From: Microvelia longipes
Taxonomy: Eukaryota > Arthropoda > Insecta > Hemiptera > Veliidae
Assembly (NCBI GenBank): GCA_018340805.1
Contig: JACMZG010001908.1
Location: 50,703,998 to 50,767,997 of the forward strand
Direction: 5' to 3'
DNA length: 64,000 nt
Shown here: positions 45,950-57,372 of the stretch, piece after piece
Layout of the letters: every line of letters starts with the position of its first letter
Numbering within the stretch: position 1 is the stretch's first letter
The notes under the pieces: model-generated
What the model saw: the letters and a program-made list of their open reading frames with translations, nothing else
What the model was told of the DNA's origin: nothing
Databases searched by the model: none
Translations under genes and position numbers: made by a program

Positions 45950-46300
45950 CGTGCACCTCTATGTCGATCACCTATGGTGCATAAGAGAGGGGAGGTAGTT
46001 GGATAGGACCACAGTGAAGGCAGAACATGGCTGCGAAGCGGCCCACATGGTGAAAATTCATCACATAAAGCATTGAGCGTGAAGTGTCCAAAGGCCCTTG
46101 ATTACTTCATAAATTCTCTTCTATTGACCATGAGTAGTATACAAAGCTCTATTCCTCTAACATAGGCCCTACAAGACGGTTCAGGCTTAGGCTACCCGAA
46201 CCAACCTGTTCTGACTGCCGTACCCTGCCATCCTGTGCCTCTCCAGCCAATAGAATGGTTCGCACCTCCCCCTCAAAAAAATAATTTTAAGAAAAGGAAC
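45950..46300. other. GC-richer unrecognised repeat-like segment
   Basis: CGATCACCTATGGTGCATAAG recurs in part at 45090-45110 (TGATCACCTTTGGTACATAA). The rest (AGGCAGAACATGGCTGCG, CCTGTTCTGACTGCC, TGTGCCTCTCCAGCC) occurs once. A frame of about 50 codons on the plus strand ends in TAA near 46284 but has low-complexity composition. It is probably a decayed transposable element directly upstream of the 240-bp repeat. Confidence 0.3.
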
Positions 46301-46348
46301 TCAACAGACACACAGGTATTTTACAGTATAGTTCTCATTTTACTGGTA

Positions 46349-46596
46349 CGTGTTGTTCCTAGTTTTCACTAGACTATAAGAGTCAGTGAAAATATGTACG
46401 AGTGCTTAAAAAAAACATGAGAAGAAACATAGAAATTCACTGCTCTTCAGTCTAGATTAGATCACATACACCTACACTTGAAATTAAAAGGAATAGAACA
46501 CTATCTTAGGGAGCTGGCCAAAAGGGCCCAACAACATGGCCTACTTGCCTGGTAGTTACTACCACTCCCTTCATATTACTACTACTACTTGTTGCC
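46349..46596 (+). repeat. 240-bp repeat, copy 2
   Basis: It matches 15575-15830 by eye with scattered substitutions and ends in (ACT)n at 46576-46590. The upstream neighbours differ, so the repeat is independent of the SINE that precedes copy 1. Confidence 0.7.
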
Positions 46597-47321
46597 TTTC
46601 ATCTTAAATTATCATAAAAAAATTTAAACAATAACTGATAATTAAATGTGGCAGAATGGACCCTCCTCAATCCTGTTATCCAAACATCCTCATAAGTCAT
46701 TTTTAAACGAAAATTTCACTAAAACGTAAAAATTAAAATAAATACGCGACATGGACTTGCTTTCCGCCCGTCAAAACATTCTTTAGACAGTAGAAAGTAA
46801 AAAGGAGTTATAAATACTTGTAAAACATCAAACAAATAAACAAACACTAAAACAATACTAAAAACCAAAAGTAAATATGTCTAACACCTGTGACAATTCG
46901 TTCGACAAAGAAGTTGGAAAGGTATAAAAAATGTAAATATAGAAGACAGCTGGATTGGTTATGTACTGTCTGCTAGTGGTGGAACATTAGTCTCGAGAGG
47001 TCGACATGTCGGAATGATAGACCCAAGAGTCTATCTTCAAGTCTCTCTCTCACTGATGAATGATACTTTTCCCAAGTGACAGGTCGAAGCGAACTAAAAG
47101 TTTCATGTTATTGAATCAACTTATTTACTGCCCCAATGATAATTTATCTTATTTTTTTTCTTTTTCTTAGATTTTTCATTTGATTTTCTATACATCAGAA
47201 GATATTAAAGTACAAATAAACAATTAATGATGTAAATATTTAAATAAATATCTTTTAACGTTAATCACTAGAAATGTTTTTACAGAATTGTATATCCGAA
47301 AAAAGCGCTAGTGGAGTATAG

Positions 47322-47375
47322 AAATAGAGAAGCCAAAAACAAGTCTCTTCACAATAATCCTAAGGGCCATCGTCA
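47322..47375 (-). repeat. Repeat J, short copy
   Basis: The minus strand reads CTGACGATGGCCCTTAGG then GTGAAGAGACTTG, matching 28723-28812 with an internal deletion. Confidence 0.3.
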
Positions 47376-47394
47376 GTATACGATTATTATTATT

Positions 47395-47652
47395 TACTTC
47401 GTTCACACGCGGAGTTTAGCAGGGAGTTTAACCCAGTGTTCAACCCTTTAGGAAGGTTCAATCCCCCGGCCGTTGTTTCGTGTTCAACAGGATCGAACAC
47501 GGGGTTCAACCCTGAAACTCTTTTTTTATCAGGGTAGAGTTTAAACTATAGGTTAAAAATACCGTGTGAACAGTTGGGGGTTGAAACCCCAAGGGGATTG
47601 AACACGGGGTTGAACCCCTTTCAAACCCACGTGTAAACGAAGTAATTATTAA
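47395..47652 (+). mobile_element. Family G MITE, complete
   Basis: The inverted ends are TTACTTCGTTCACACGCGG and CACGTGTAAACGAAGTAAT. The interior repeats GTTCAACCC-type words and their complements (GGGGTTGAACCCC), giving strong self-complementarity. ATTATT flanks both sides but the left flank is itself repetitive, so target duplication is uncertain. Confidence 0.65.
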
Positions 47653-48579
47653 GTAGGGTTCGGGTCGAGAATAAACTGAATTTGCACTGTGGTTTTTTTT
47701 TATCGTCGTATTTAAAGAATATAAATTTCTAACACGGACGTAGAGGACAGCCCGCCAACGGCTCCAGAGCCGAAACCGAGTTTTGATAATTCCTACTGTC
47801 TCACTTAATAAGTCTAAGGAAAATTACGGTGAATTATTGTAACATATCTGAATCACTTGACAATCTATCGAATGAGAAGAGATTTAGCTAGTTACGTTAC
47901 CCAAATCTACAGATTGATCGGGAGTTCTTTTATAGACTATACCTTAAGCCTGATTTTGAAGCTTTCAAAATTTTATCTCGATTTCTTTTACACTGGCTAA
48001 GTAGATCTAGTTAAAATTTCGCGATTGAGAAGTTTAATAATAGATTTTTAAAGCTATCTCGTAATCGCAGAATATTCCTACATCTAAATATTTGACTAAC
48101 CCAAGCTTACGTGGGTCAAATCATGAAGCCATTCAAAATCTATGTAAAACCATCTCATTTTAAATATTTTTTTTTAAATAATACTTAATTAATAAAGTTT
48201 AAAACTTATAACATTTTAAAACAAATAATTGTAAGTAGTTTTATTTTTCAAGTTAACCTTTTACATTATAATGTCTCGTTGAAAACTTTGTGATGAGAAA
48301 AGCTTTTTACGTTAAGACACGTCTTGTCAGCGGAAAACTTTCATAATGCTTTACTCTCAAGACGTTCATTACACTTAGTGTGTTTACACAAGCTATATAT
48401 TTTCCAGCCTAATATAACCTATACTATACATAATACTCTATTCAAGGACGTAATAACAACAACAGACTTTTAATAAAGTAAATTATTTAGGTTTTAAAAC
48501 ATTTAAAAACATCCTTCACATCGAATTCAAGCAAGAAACAGAATTTAGAATAAAGATTATTCATCTCTTACTTCAAAAT

Positions 48580-48690
48580 ATGAACAGTGGCGGACTGAGA
48601 CAACAAAATCCGAGTAGGGATCGGCCTAAAAGAACCCAAACCTACGTCTCAAGAGACCTCATTGGGGCTGAGTGTCCTATATTACTCTCC
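48580..48690 (+). mobile_element. Possible DNA transposon end
   Basis: ACAGTGGCGGACTGAGAC resembles the terminus at 41510. The 78-codon frame starting at 48580 runs from it into a SINE fragment and is therefore spurious. Confidence 0.3.
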
Positions 48691-48727
48691 AAGTTTTATC
48701 TAATTATTATAATAAAAAACAAAATGC

Positions 48728-48772
48728 TGTTGCAAGGCCTTTCGGCCCATCAGAGTATTCACCCTGCTCAAA
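48728..48772 (-). mobile_element. SINE 3' end fragment with GAAA hairpin
   Basis: GGCCTTTCGGCCCATCAG and AGTATTCACCCTGC match the 3' end of the SINE at 31405-31632. The hairpin core lies at 48736-48748. Confidence 0.55.
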
Positions 48773-49185
48773 GTTCAAAAATTAAGTTTAATGATCATAT
48801 TTTTAATGATCATTAAACTAATGGTCATCTTTGATCCCATTAAAAATAAAAAGAGGACACAATTTATTTTGATTACTTTAAAATTGTTGTAAGCCAATAT
48901 GAATTAAAATTCAATTTGAGTGTGTAAATACATTTACCCAATTTGATTTGTTACTTTCAAAAACTAATTGCACTGGAAAATTTAATACTATATTAGAAAT
49001 TAGAGGTAACCTTATGCTGATAAGTAAGTATAATAAGTAAGTGATAAATAAGTGAATGCATCTGGACTTACATTTGTCTATTAAATGTTCAAACATTTAA
49101 TAAAAATTACCATTACAAAAAAATACCATGGATAAGATTAAATAAGCGACAATTTCTGACGAAAATTCACTGAACACTAAACTTA

Positions 49186-49275
49186 AAAATTTGGGTACTT
49201 CGGAACTTTTCCGCGCCACATCGGATTCGCTGCGCTCATCTTCACGACTTCGGACTCGCTTCGCGTGTCCTCAGA
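49186..49275 (-). repeat. Family C terminal fragment
   Basis: GGTACTTCGGAACTTTTCC is followed by CATCGGATTCGCTGCGC and CGGACTCGCTTCGCGTGTCC, then unrelated sequence. GC-rich for this window. Confidence 0.6.
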
Positions 49276-49789
49276 ATTTACGATCGAACAAGAACTGTGG
49301 ACATACTTGCCTTATTAAAACGTATCTTAGTTTAATTATTGCGAAAAGTAGTGTTTTTATAGCTATGAAACTGTCACAGACGATAAAAACACATTTCACC
49401 TACTTTTTTGAGGACGTAAAGTGCCTACTTTACAGTCACCCGAAAAAAAAATGTTTACACTTAAAATCCAAAACCGGGATTTAAACTATATTATGAATTT
49501 CAAGTTTTTTATACCTCCTGATTGGATCACCCTGTACTTGATTTTTAAAATAAAAATGGAAAGTATTTGACTTACATATTCAAATTTAGCTGTCTTAAAA
49601 AAATTGATAAAAATATTTAATCAATTATTTTGTTTATTTGGTTGATTAGTAATTCTGAAAATTACCTCTTTACTATTAAATAACCGTTAATTAAAATTAA
49701 TGAATTCATTTTCCTATCTATTAACATTTCTTAATGAAGAAAATTATTTCAGATCTAAATGTAAAGCACATTTCAGTCAAATAATGTAT

Positions 49790-50236
49790 TGGTTACTTTC
49801 CCTCAATTTTACCGTAGGTATATAGGAAAAGTATTGTGTTAGCAAAAAATCCGAAACCGGGATGTCACCCGAATAATCCGTATCAGATGTTTTTAAACCT
49901 CCGGAAAGGTTTTCAAAAAATTGTCTATCTGTATGTTTGTGTGAGTGTGTGTAATTGTGTGTGTGTGTGCATGTGTCTGTTATCATAGTAAATAAATAAA
50001 TAACCATTTATTTGCACATATTCACATGTTTTACACTTGTTTACATATATATCAGTTATCATAGTAACTTATACAATTTATTTATGCTGGAGAATTGAAA
50101 TTTGGTACAAAATTTTTCGATCTAGAGGTGCTCTCCGAAAAAAAAAATTTTTTTGACGTCACAAACCGGCAACAATGACTTCGAACAATGAATTTTAAAA
50201 CTCATGAAACGCGGAAAAATCGCAGCCCCCCTTGTA
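49790..50236 (+). repeat. Family C left half, bordered by element H
   Basis: It starts ACTTTCCCTCAATTTTACCG and includes AAAACCGGGATGTCACC and a GTGTGTGTGTG seed expanded at 49943-49980. The body ends at ACGCGGAAAAATCGCAG, directly against the left inverted end of element H. Confidence 0.65.
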
Positions 50237-50927
50237 GTCCAAGAGCCGGACCTGAAAAAATGTGACTCATTTTGTACTACTTTAAACTGATTTTTTTTAA
50301 AAAATATACCTTAAATTATGAAGAAAAAACATATTCTACCTATGTAGAGTAGAGCCTTTCATATTGCGCATGCTCAATGCTCATAAGTTTATAAATTGCT
50401 CAAATTTCAGTTTTCTTGAAATAAGTGGTTTCCTGTAGGTCGGGTGCAAATAATAAAGAGAAAAATTTTTAAAGTTGACAAATGTTCTAGAAAACAAGTG
50501 TTAAATCATCAAAATCGGATGACTACCACCAAAGTTATGGCTCTTACAAAAACAGCTAAAAAATGGTTTATTTATGCAAAGTCAGCGAATTTCTATGAAA
50601 AAATATTGACTTTTTGTGCATATTTTTGGCCACTTAATAAGCGTCATAACTTATGTAGTTATTCGATTTTGACAAAAAATACTCGTTTTATAGAATATTT
50701 TATCAGCTTAAAAAATGTTCTCTGCATGTTTTGCACTTAATCTACAGGGAACCTTTTATTGCAAGGAAACTGGAATTTGTGCGATTTCCTAATATTTTGA
50801 GCAAACGCATTTATATGTAGGGCTCCACTCTGAATAGGCAGACTAACTTTTTCCTTCATCATTTAAGGTATATTTTGGTTTGGAATAGTACAAAATGAGT
50901 CACATTTTTTAGTCCTGGCTCTTGGAC
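50237..50927. mobile_element. Element H, long terminal inverted repeats (691 bp)
   Basis: The left end GTCCAAGAGCCGGACCTG and right end AGTCCTGGCTCTTGGAC are inverted. About 125 bp on each side is related (TGTGACTCATTTTGTACTA against TAGTACAAAATGAGTCACA). CCCTT adjoins both ends. The 98-codon frame at 50444-50740 lies in its centre, has no recognisable domain and is probably fortuitous. Confidence 0.7.
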
Positions 50928-50999
50928 CCCTTACCTAACTTTAATCTTAAAAAAGAAAAATTAAAATTATATTTATTTATTATATTTATAAATATATTT

Positions 51000-52080
51000 A
51001 TCCCCCCAAATTCTAAGGGGTGCAATATTTAGAGACAAATATTTTTAAGACAAATTGTAAGAGACAAATACTCATAAAACAAATTTTTATTTACTGCCTC
51101 GCTAAGCTCGACAGTAAATATAATTGCCGAGGTTAAGCAAGAACTCCCTTTACAGCCTAGTAGCATAATACACTATAAATTTACAGAATGTGACTTAGCG
51201 GCTAGTGTTATTCAAACATCAACCTATATCGTGATAAACAAATCAATTACCGCGATGAAAAATTATTTCACAGCTGTTTAACATTTGTCTAGTAATACAC
51301 GTACAAATAAAGTCTAGATATATTTTAATTAACATAATATTTAATTAATTATAATACAATGTATGCATGAAATGTTATTAATTATAAGCGTAATACGTGT
51401 TTGGGCAAACATTTCGACTTATTTTCAACAAACCTTTGAAAGAAAACGTTTATTCTTAGTCTGAAATAAGTAGATTTCTCAATAGAATCAACTCATAAAT
51501 ATTCATTAAACTACTCTTTCTTCTCCTATTACCTTCTCTGGTATAAAAGTTATAAACTAGATTAAGTGAAATAAAAAAAAAACTAGGAAATAGACAAAAT
51601 CGATAAACCAAGGAGACAAGATAGTCAATAGAACTTATACTTAACAACGACTTACTATTAGATCAACAATAATAGTCAAAGAATAGAGAAAAATTGTCAC
51701 AAAAAATCAATTATTTTAATGAAGAAAAATGTTCAAGCATATTCTTCAAATTACGCCTCTATTTTAAATAGGGTTTAAATTTAGCAAAAAATAAAAAACA
51801 CCGTTTTATATTTTTGAACAGAATAATATTTTGATTTACAGAGTAACAATTTTGTTACTCTGTTTAATAGTTTTGTTGTTAATAGTAACGTATTTAGATT
51901 TACGTTTGATTAACAGAGAATATTTGTATTTGTTGTTAGTGAATTTTCTCCTTCTTATATGAGAAATGCCTTTAAAAGTAATATTTTGACAACATATATT
52001 ACCAGTCAACGTCAATCTTTAGGATAACTAATTCTGTCAAGGACACATGATGATTCTGGAAATTTTTGATTTTAGAAAAT
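51000..52080. other. AT-rich DNA, nothing recognised
   Basis: GACAGTAAATATAATTGC and CTTTACAGCCTAGTA (51108-51170) recur at 41856-41908, so a diverged dispersed repeat is present. Nothing else could be named. Confidence 0.5.
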
Positions 52081-52091
52081 ATATTAAAAGA

Positions 52092-52183
52092 GAGATTGTA
52101 TCAAATCTCAGTACGTTAAGATGCTTGAGACATCTCTTTGGGATTTTTAAGGCTCTGTTCAAACCCACTTCAAGAGTATGTTT
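52092..52183 (-). mobile_element. Family B interior fragment
   Basis: ATCTCAGTACGTTAAGATGC to CACTTCAAGAGTATG matches the reverse family B interior. A short in-frame methionine frame spans it without other coding signs. Confidence 0.45.
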
Positions 52184-52714
52184 ACTTATTAATATATTAA
52201 TTAATATCAATCCTGAGGGCTACACTGATAAATATACCCGAGAGTTCTAACTCCACTCGTTTTAATAAGAAAATTTTTATTTATTTAAATTTTTAATCAG
52301 AGAGAAATTTAATTATGAATGAAAATTATGAATTCATTTAATTTATAATGAAAATGAAGCTAATCAGGTTGCTCGGATGACTTAAGTTGAGGCGAGGAGT
52401 AGGGGCTCCTTTTGGCTTCCGGAACTGTTCCATTATTCAAGATACATCACACTCGTCATTTCTGATGGCATGGCAAGATGTCATTTGCAACTCTGTTTCG
52501 TTATGTCCAACTAATTAGAGCCCCAAAAGAGCCTGAAATCACTCTGCCCTTTATTTTAAACTCCGCAGAACATATAAAGCGATGTATTTATTAAATAGAT
52601 GAAACCAAATAGAGTGGGTCATGATATTATGTCGAATGATGTCGAATAATGAAACAGTTCCTAGATATAGCCCATCATTTTGCTCGTTACATTCTTAAGT
52701 GGGTCTCGCACAAT

Positions 52715-52858
52715 TATTACTTCGTTCACACGCGGATTTGGGAGGGGGTTCAACACCGTGTTCAACCCCCTTGGGTGTTCAACCCTAACTATTCACACGA
52801 TGTTTTCCCCCGTGAAAAATAAGTTTCAGGGTTGAATCCCCTGCCAAATTCCGCTTCT
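52715..52858 (+). mobile_element. Family G MITE, left part
   Basis: ATTATTACTTCGTTCACACG is followed by GGGGGTTCAACACCGTG, TTCAACCCCC and GGGTTGAATCCCCTGCC. The right inverted end is missing. Confidence 0.6.
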
Positions 52859-52859
52859 G

Positions 52860-53060
52860 AAAAAAGTATATATTTTGTATATAGGACAAGTATTAACTTA
52901 ACACAAAGAATCTGATACCGAGATTTGATCAGAAGGAGCCATTTTAAGGTTTAAATACGTTGTGACGTTTTTTCCAAGATGTGTGTCTATCTCTGTAATA
53001 AGCGTGTACTTGTGCTGAATAAACAAAGTTAAAATTTTTCAAATAAAATTTTCCTACCCC
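52860..53060 (+). repeat. Family C left fragment, diverged
   Basis: GTATATAGGACAAGTATT and GATACCGAGATTTGATC correspond to the left blocks; GTGTGTCTATCTCTG is a reduced microsatellite seed. It fades out near 53050. Confidence 0.45.
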
Positions 53061-53574
53061 TCAGTTGAACGGAAAGTAAATTAATTTAATGAATCACTCT
53101 ATAGCTAAAATTAATTTAAAAAGTTTAATAATTAAGAAAAAAGTTAATGGAAAGAGACAAAACCTAACAAGCTATTAAATCAAATTTAATGATTTTAAAG
53201 TTATCGTTGAATTTTTTCCTCTTGGTTTGAAAATTATGCAGTAAATTGTCTACAATACGGCTCTTATCTTTAAAAGCATAAGCCCTTTCATAATAGCACC
53301 GCCCTATTAATTTCTTGCTTTTCTCCCCCATTACTTTACAAGAGTAGACAACAGAGGGAAGCATTGCCTTGGAGAGGCTTAATACCTCAGTCTCGTATTT
53401 TATTAGTTAAGATGATAAACATAAATCTAATAACTTTTTTAGATTCATACCTTTTTAACAAACTCTCTCTTTAAAAGTATTACTATTTTTATAGTATAAT
53501 AGGATTTGTAAATCGATAAATTATATTATAAAATGTACGAAGATAAAATTATTATGTTTTACAGGTAAAAATAA

Positions 53575-54000
53575 TAGTTATTTATGCACCAAGGGAGTAA
53601 AGAATGCTATTGTTTCCCTGAGCAGTTAGTTGGTTCCTAAGGCGTAAGCCGAGGGAACCAAAGTATTTAACTTCCGCCGAGGGATTTATGTGTTTAACAC
53701 CCGAGGCAAAGCCGAGAGAGTTTTGACTATTAACTTCCGAGGCGAAGCCGAGGGAGGTGATTTTATCTCCAGACGTTGATTTTATTTTAACACGTTTTGC
53801 TGTATTTTATTCTAATTTTTTTCGGGTTGGATCCCGTTATAAATTTTAAAGGCTGCTGCTCTCCAAAATAAAATTTTATTGCTCCAAACAACTTCTTTTT
53901 AACCTGAAACGGATTTTGAGCCAATACATTTTTTTTGGTTAAGTCCCCCGTACAAATTCTGAGGGTGCACCTCCGGGAAATTACAAAAATTTATCGGTCA
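53575..54000 (-). repeat. Family E copy 2
   Basis: It is the inverted partner of 22060-22510, with GAGGCAAAGCCGAGAGAG and GAGGCGAAGCCGAGGGAGG modules and ATTTTATCTCCAGACGTTG. The body is slightly longer around 53780-53860. Confidence 0.75.
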
Positions 54001-54074
54001 CCTGTAAAAATTTAAAGAATACCACTCCCCAAAAAAATAATATAATTGGCTCTAATAACCCAATAATAGGAAAC

Positions 54075-54102
54075 ACTTTTTACTCCTAAGGGAGTAAAAA
54101 GT
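54075..54102. other. Perfect 12-bp hairpin beside family E
   Basis: ACTTTTTACTCC and GGAGTAAAAAGT flank a TAAG loop. ACTCCC words also occur at the other side of the family E copies. Confidence 0.6.
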
Positions 54103-54933
54103 AACTTTTTCTCCCTTGGGAGTGAACAGTGCTTCTTTACTCCCTATACAAACTAGTCAATAAACTTTACATTATACACCGTCTGGAGATAAAATGTATA
54201 TACCAAGCTGGTTTCGGCTCACCGCCATCATTAGCAAGCGATACTCTCCGCACTTGCGCTGAGCTAATTTGTAGTCTAGCTCCAAAGAGAATGATACTAT
54301 TAGAGAGATAATTTAAGGGCTCTTATTATTGCCTAGCTAGCTTGGTTCCATAACTGTACATTGATTGGTGTATTCATTTTTCATAATAATTATAATTTCA
54401 CATATTTTTTTTAACATCCATTTTATTTTTTTTTTTATTTTATTTTATTTTTATATTAAAACAAGAAAATTCATCAAGTCAAGTATTAAGTAAACAAAGA
54501 TTTGAACAAAGTGATTTTTACAACTCCTTTCCGTTTACAATAGAAAACCAAGGGTAAACACGAAACTCCTTAATGCTTTTAGAGAGATACATTGAGAGAG
54601 TAATTTTTCTTATTTGGTTTGAAATAACATCTGAACTCTTTACCTACAGAGTGAAATATAAATTAATTTAAAGGAGGTTTTATGTCTGGTGACAGGTCAT
54701 CTATTTTGTTGCCTTAGTTTTCTTCCCGTGCTTTTCATTCTATCTTTATATTCATGTAATCGATCTCCTTGAAAAACATTTCAAACCATCTTTCGTAACT
54801 TTCTCTCCAGGATAAACAATCTTCCCTTAGTAAATTTTGCTTCCCCAGGGGAAAGCATTGAACCGCCGGTTTATTTTAGCGAATTTTCTTTGAAATAATT
54901 CACTCAAAGATGAATGAGAAAAGAGATGGCTTT

Positions 54934-54977
54934 CCTCCCCCCTTCCACTCGAGATGGCTCGAGGAGAAGGGGGGAGG
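54934..54977. other. Very stable GC-rich hairpin
   Basis: CCTCCCCCCTTC pairs perfectly with GAAGGGGGGAGG, and inside it CTCGAG pairs with CTCGAG around ATGG. This is exceptional within AT-rich DNA. It could be a structural RNA element, a fold-back scar or a transposon end. Confidence 0.6.
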
Positions 54978-54979
54978 GC

Positions 54980-55726
54980 GCCCGCGAGTGTGTCCAAAAT
55001 CTATCAAATTCCATAAAAAATAGCAGAATTTCTTCTATAATATGGTGATTTGATACAACTTTAGGTTACACAATTTAGCGAGAGAAATGCATTTTCTCCT
55101 GAAAGAAAATATAATAAAAAATAAATAATATTATTAAAATAAAACGCTCATTTCAATAAAAAATAGATACGATTTTTACAAACGTTTATAACATTTTTAT
55201 CGCCACTTTATTTTTATATATTTTCATATAAAAATAAAACATCTGCTGTATTCAAATAAAAGAGCAGCTATAATACGAGGAATTTTTTTCGTAAATTGAA
55301 AAACATGAATCATATAAATCACTTATACCATAAACTACCTTCCTATATGGAGTTGAAAAAAAAAATCAGATTTAAAAACATAGAGAAAATATTTTGAATA
55401 CCTTTTCTGGTATTTCTACAGGGAAGGAAAGGATTTCCACGGTATGCTAATGCAGGACAGCGATATTCATGTGATTTTATAATGTACTTTTCGTAAAAAT
55501 AAAACGAATTACATTTTACAATAATAAAAATAAAACATATGATTTACATTCCATTAAAATAATATAATTTACTTTTTTAGGTTTGAAGCCGTCAGGTTTA
55601 GCGTTTCTGTGCGTATATTTTTTAGCGCTTAAGGAATTTTATGGGGTTTATCTATACACGATGATTAAGCAATAGGGTTTCGGGCTCTTAGCCGAGCGCT
55701 GAGGTCGCTTCTCGGTCACAAGGTTG
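54980..55726. other. AT-rich DNA, nothing recognised
   Basis: AAATAAAAC words recur in poor order. GGGCTCTTAGCCGAGCGCTG at 55683 is a small GC-rich patch without context. Confidence 0.5.
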
Positions 55727-55825
55727 TTGTGGTATTAGTAGTTTTGTAAGAGGCATGCTGCCACGATATAATCGAAGTTCAGATATTTCCTTAAAACGTG
55801 ATTTGTTTATATAATTTTATATATG
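55727..55825 (+). repeat. Repeat K, copy 2
   Basis: TAGTAGTTTTGTAAGAGGCA, CTGCCACGATATAATCG and GATTTGTTTATATAATT correspond to 11375-11480. Confidence 0.5.
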
Positions 55826-56552
55826 TCAAACGATAAAATGAGAACTAATTCAGTTAATATATGTGTGCTTAACATACATACCTGTATTGAAGTCAGGATA
55901 AAAATAAACACCTCGACACTTGATGCAAAATGTCTTCTTTCGTTTATAATGGACGTTCATATTTTAAATGTAACTTGCATAATTAAGTTCGTTATCTTAT
56001 CTTGTTTTAACATCATAATGTTTACCTAATGACCTAACGCGAAAAAAACAATTTCATTGACCAAACGATAACCACAAAATTTATTAGAATCGCAGCAAAA
56101 TTGGCATATGCCATACTGAAGCCTGCAGAATACATCGTCTATTGTCGTAATGTTTTTAAGAAGAATAAAAATGAAGTTTCTCAGCATGATGGCAAGACGC
56201 TAAACTCATGAGCATATGATGAACTCCTCTAGCGCTCATTTTTTGAATTCATGAGCATAATTTGCTGAGTATGAGTAGACATTACTTGATAGAGTAGAAA
56301 TACTTGAGTATCTGCGACAAATAGGAAGTAACCGTAATTTGAGGAATGCCAATAAGGTGCAGGTAGCATTGCCCAGCATAGCAACTCTTTAATAGCAACC
56401 GTCATTAAGTTTATTAATTAACAACCCTATATTTGTTGTATACAATAAACAGATTTTTCTTAAAAATATGTTTTCTGCACTAGGGTGAAATGATGGCGAG
56501 ATATATGACTCAACCACGTGGAAACAAATAATACAAAGCAGCAATGTCACCG

Positions 56553-57145
56553 AGTCCGGTAGCTCAGTGGTGACACGCTCGTCTTTCGACCTGAAGGTCG
56601 AGGGTCCAATCCACCCAAGGATCTTGAGTAAAAGGGATGACGCACTAAGTCGATTTGTCATACAAACAAGTGACCCCATCGAAAACTAGAAAATAGAGAG
56701 AATTCAACACGAAACACACGTCAAAAACCAACTGCACATGCTTGGTACAAACTGCGCATGCCTACAATTCTTAAAACAGCGCAGGTCTTAAAATTTAGAG
56801 GCAAACTTACGTCACAATGGTTTCCATTGTTTATTGCTTGAGAAGGTTATAACAAAACACGCTTAAATTATCACTCACTGAAGAGGCAAAGTATATTCCA
56901 AAATTTAAAATTATATAAGCACAAATGACTTAATAAGCACCACAAATGTAACAATCACGAGAAGCACATAAGAAAGTTGAGAAGCAAACTCGACAACCTT
57001 GCTACATAACCTGTGTTTGGCGCTTTTTTCATTATAATCAAGGGGAAGGGGTAAGTTTGCTTCTAATTCTCTATCTCATACAACTTTCATGGGGTCAGAA
57101 AAGTTCCTTAATGCGTCATCCCCTTTATTCAAGATCCTTGAATCC
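56553..57145 (-). repeat. Family D copy 2, flanked by inverted SINE-like ends
   Basis: It is inverted relative to 19347-20045. The left edge is a tRNA-like head (56553-56624) with a perfect A-box TAGCTCAGTGG and B-box-like GGGTCCAATCC. The sequence CAAGGATCTTGAGTAAAAGG occurs near the left edge, and its inverted counterpart TTATTCAAGATCCTTGAATC occurs at 57125-57144, so the copy has inverted ends of about 60 bp. Confidence 0.7.
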
Positions 57146-57168
57146 ACCCGAGGAGGACCATGATATAA

Positions 57169-57372
57169 GGTTATATCCCTTGTACCGTACACTCGGGAGG
57201 TCTCGAATACAAGGCCGGCCAACCCAGCCTGGGTTACATGGTTTCCTTGGTTGCTAATGCAGGGTTGCTCTATGTTTCCATTGTCTCCAGCTCACGAAAA
57301 GTCAAGGTTCTGCGGGCTGATGGAGATGAAGGTTGGAAAGATATACTGAGCCTTCGTATGTCCGAAAACTAA
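57169..57372 (+). CDS. Open reading frame without ATG start; possible terminal exon or gene relic
   Basis: A stretch of 67 sense codons ends in TAA at 57370; the frame opens right after a TAA at 57166. Codons are mixed and GC-richer than the surroundings, unlike the AT-driven random frames elsewhere. The peptide has a short Gly/Pro-rich start, a hydrophobic run at residues 21-39 (LGYMVSLVANAGLLYVSIV), a basic patch (RKVKVLR, 43-49), an acidic DGDEGW (51-56) and a polar C-terminus. The hydrophobic-then-basic order would suit a membrane segment with a short tail, or a beta-rich domain end. There is no start codon at the 5' edge; the first ATG is codon 24. Possible splice acceptors are CCCAG at 57223-57227 and TGCAG at 57258-57262. 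A family D repeat ends about 24 bp upstream, so the frame could belong to a mobile element or to a gene broken by it. I do not recognise the family. Confidence 0.35.
   Translation, partial: GYIPCTVHSGGLEYKAGQPSLGYMVSLVANAGLLYVSIVSSSRKVKVLRADGDEGWKDILSLRMSEN

Noticed and set aside
56553..56624. A tRNA gene
   Set aside because: The A-box is perfect, but the acceptor stem does not pair and the sequence continues into family D. The same holds for the heads at 15262, 31632 and 1255.
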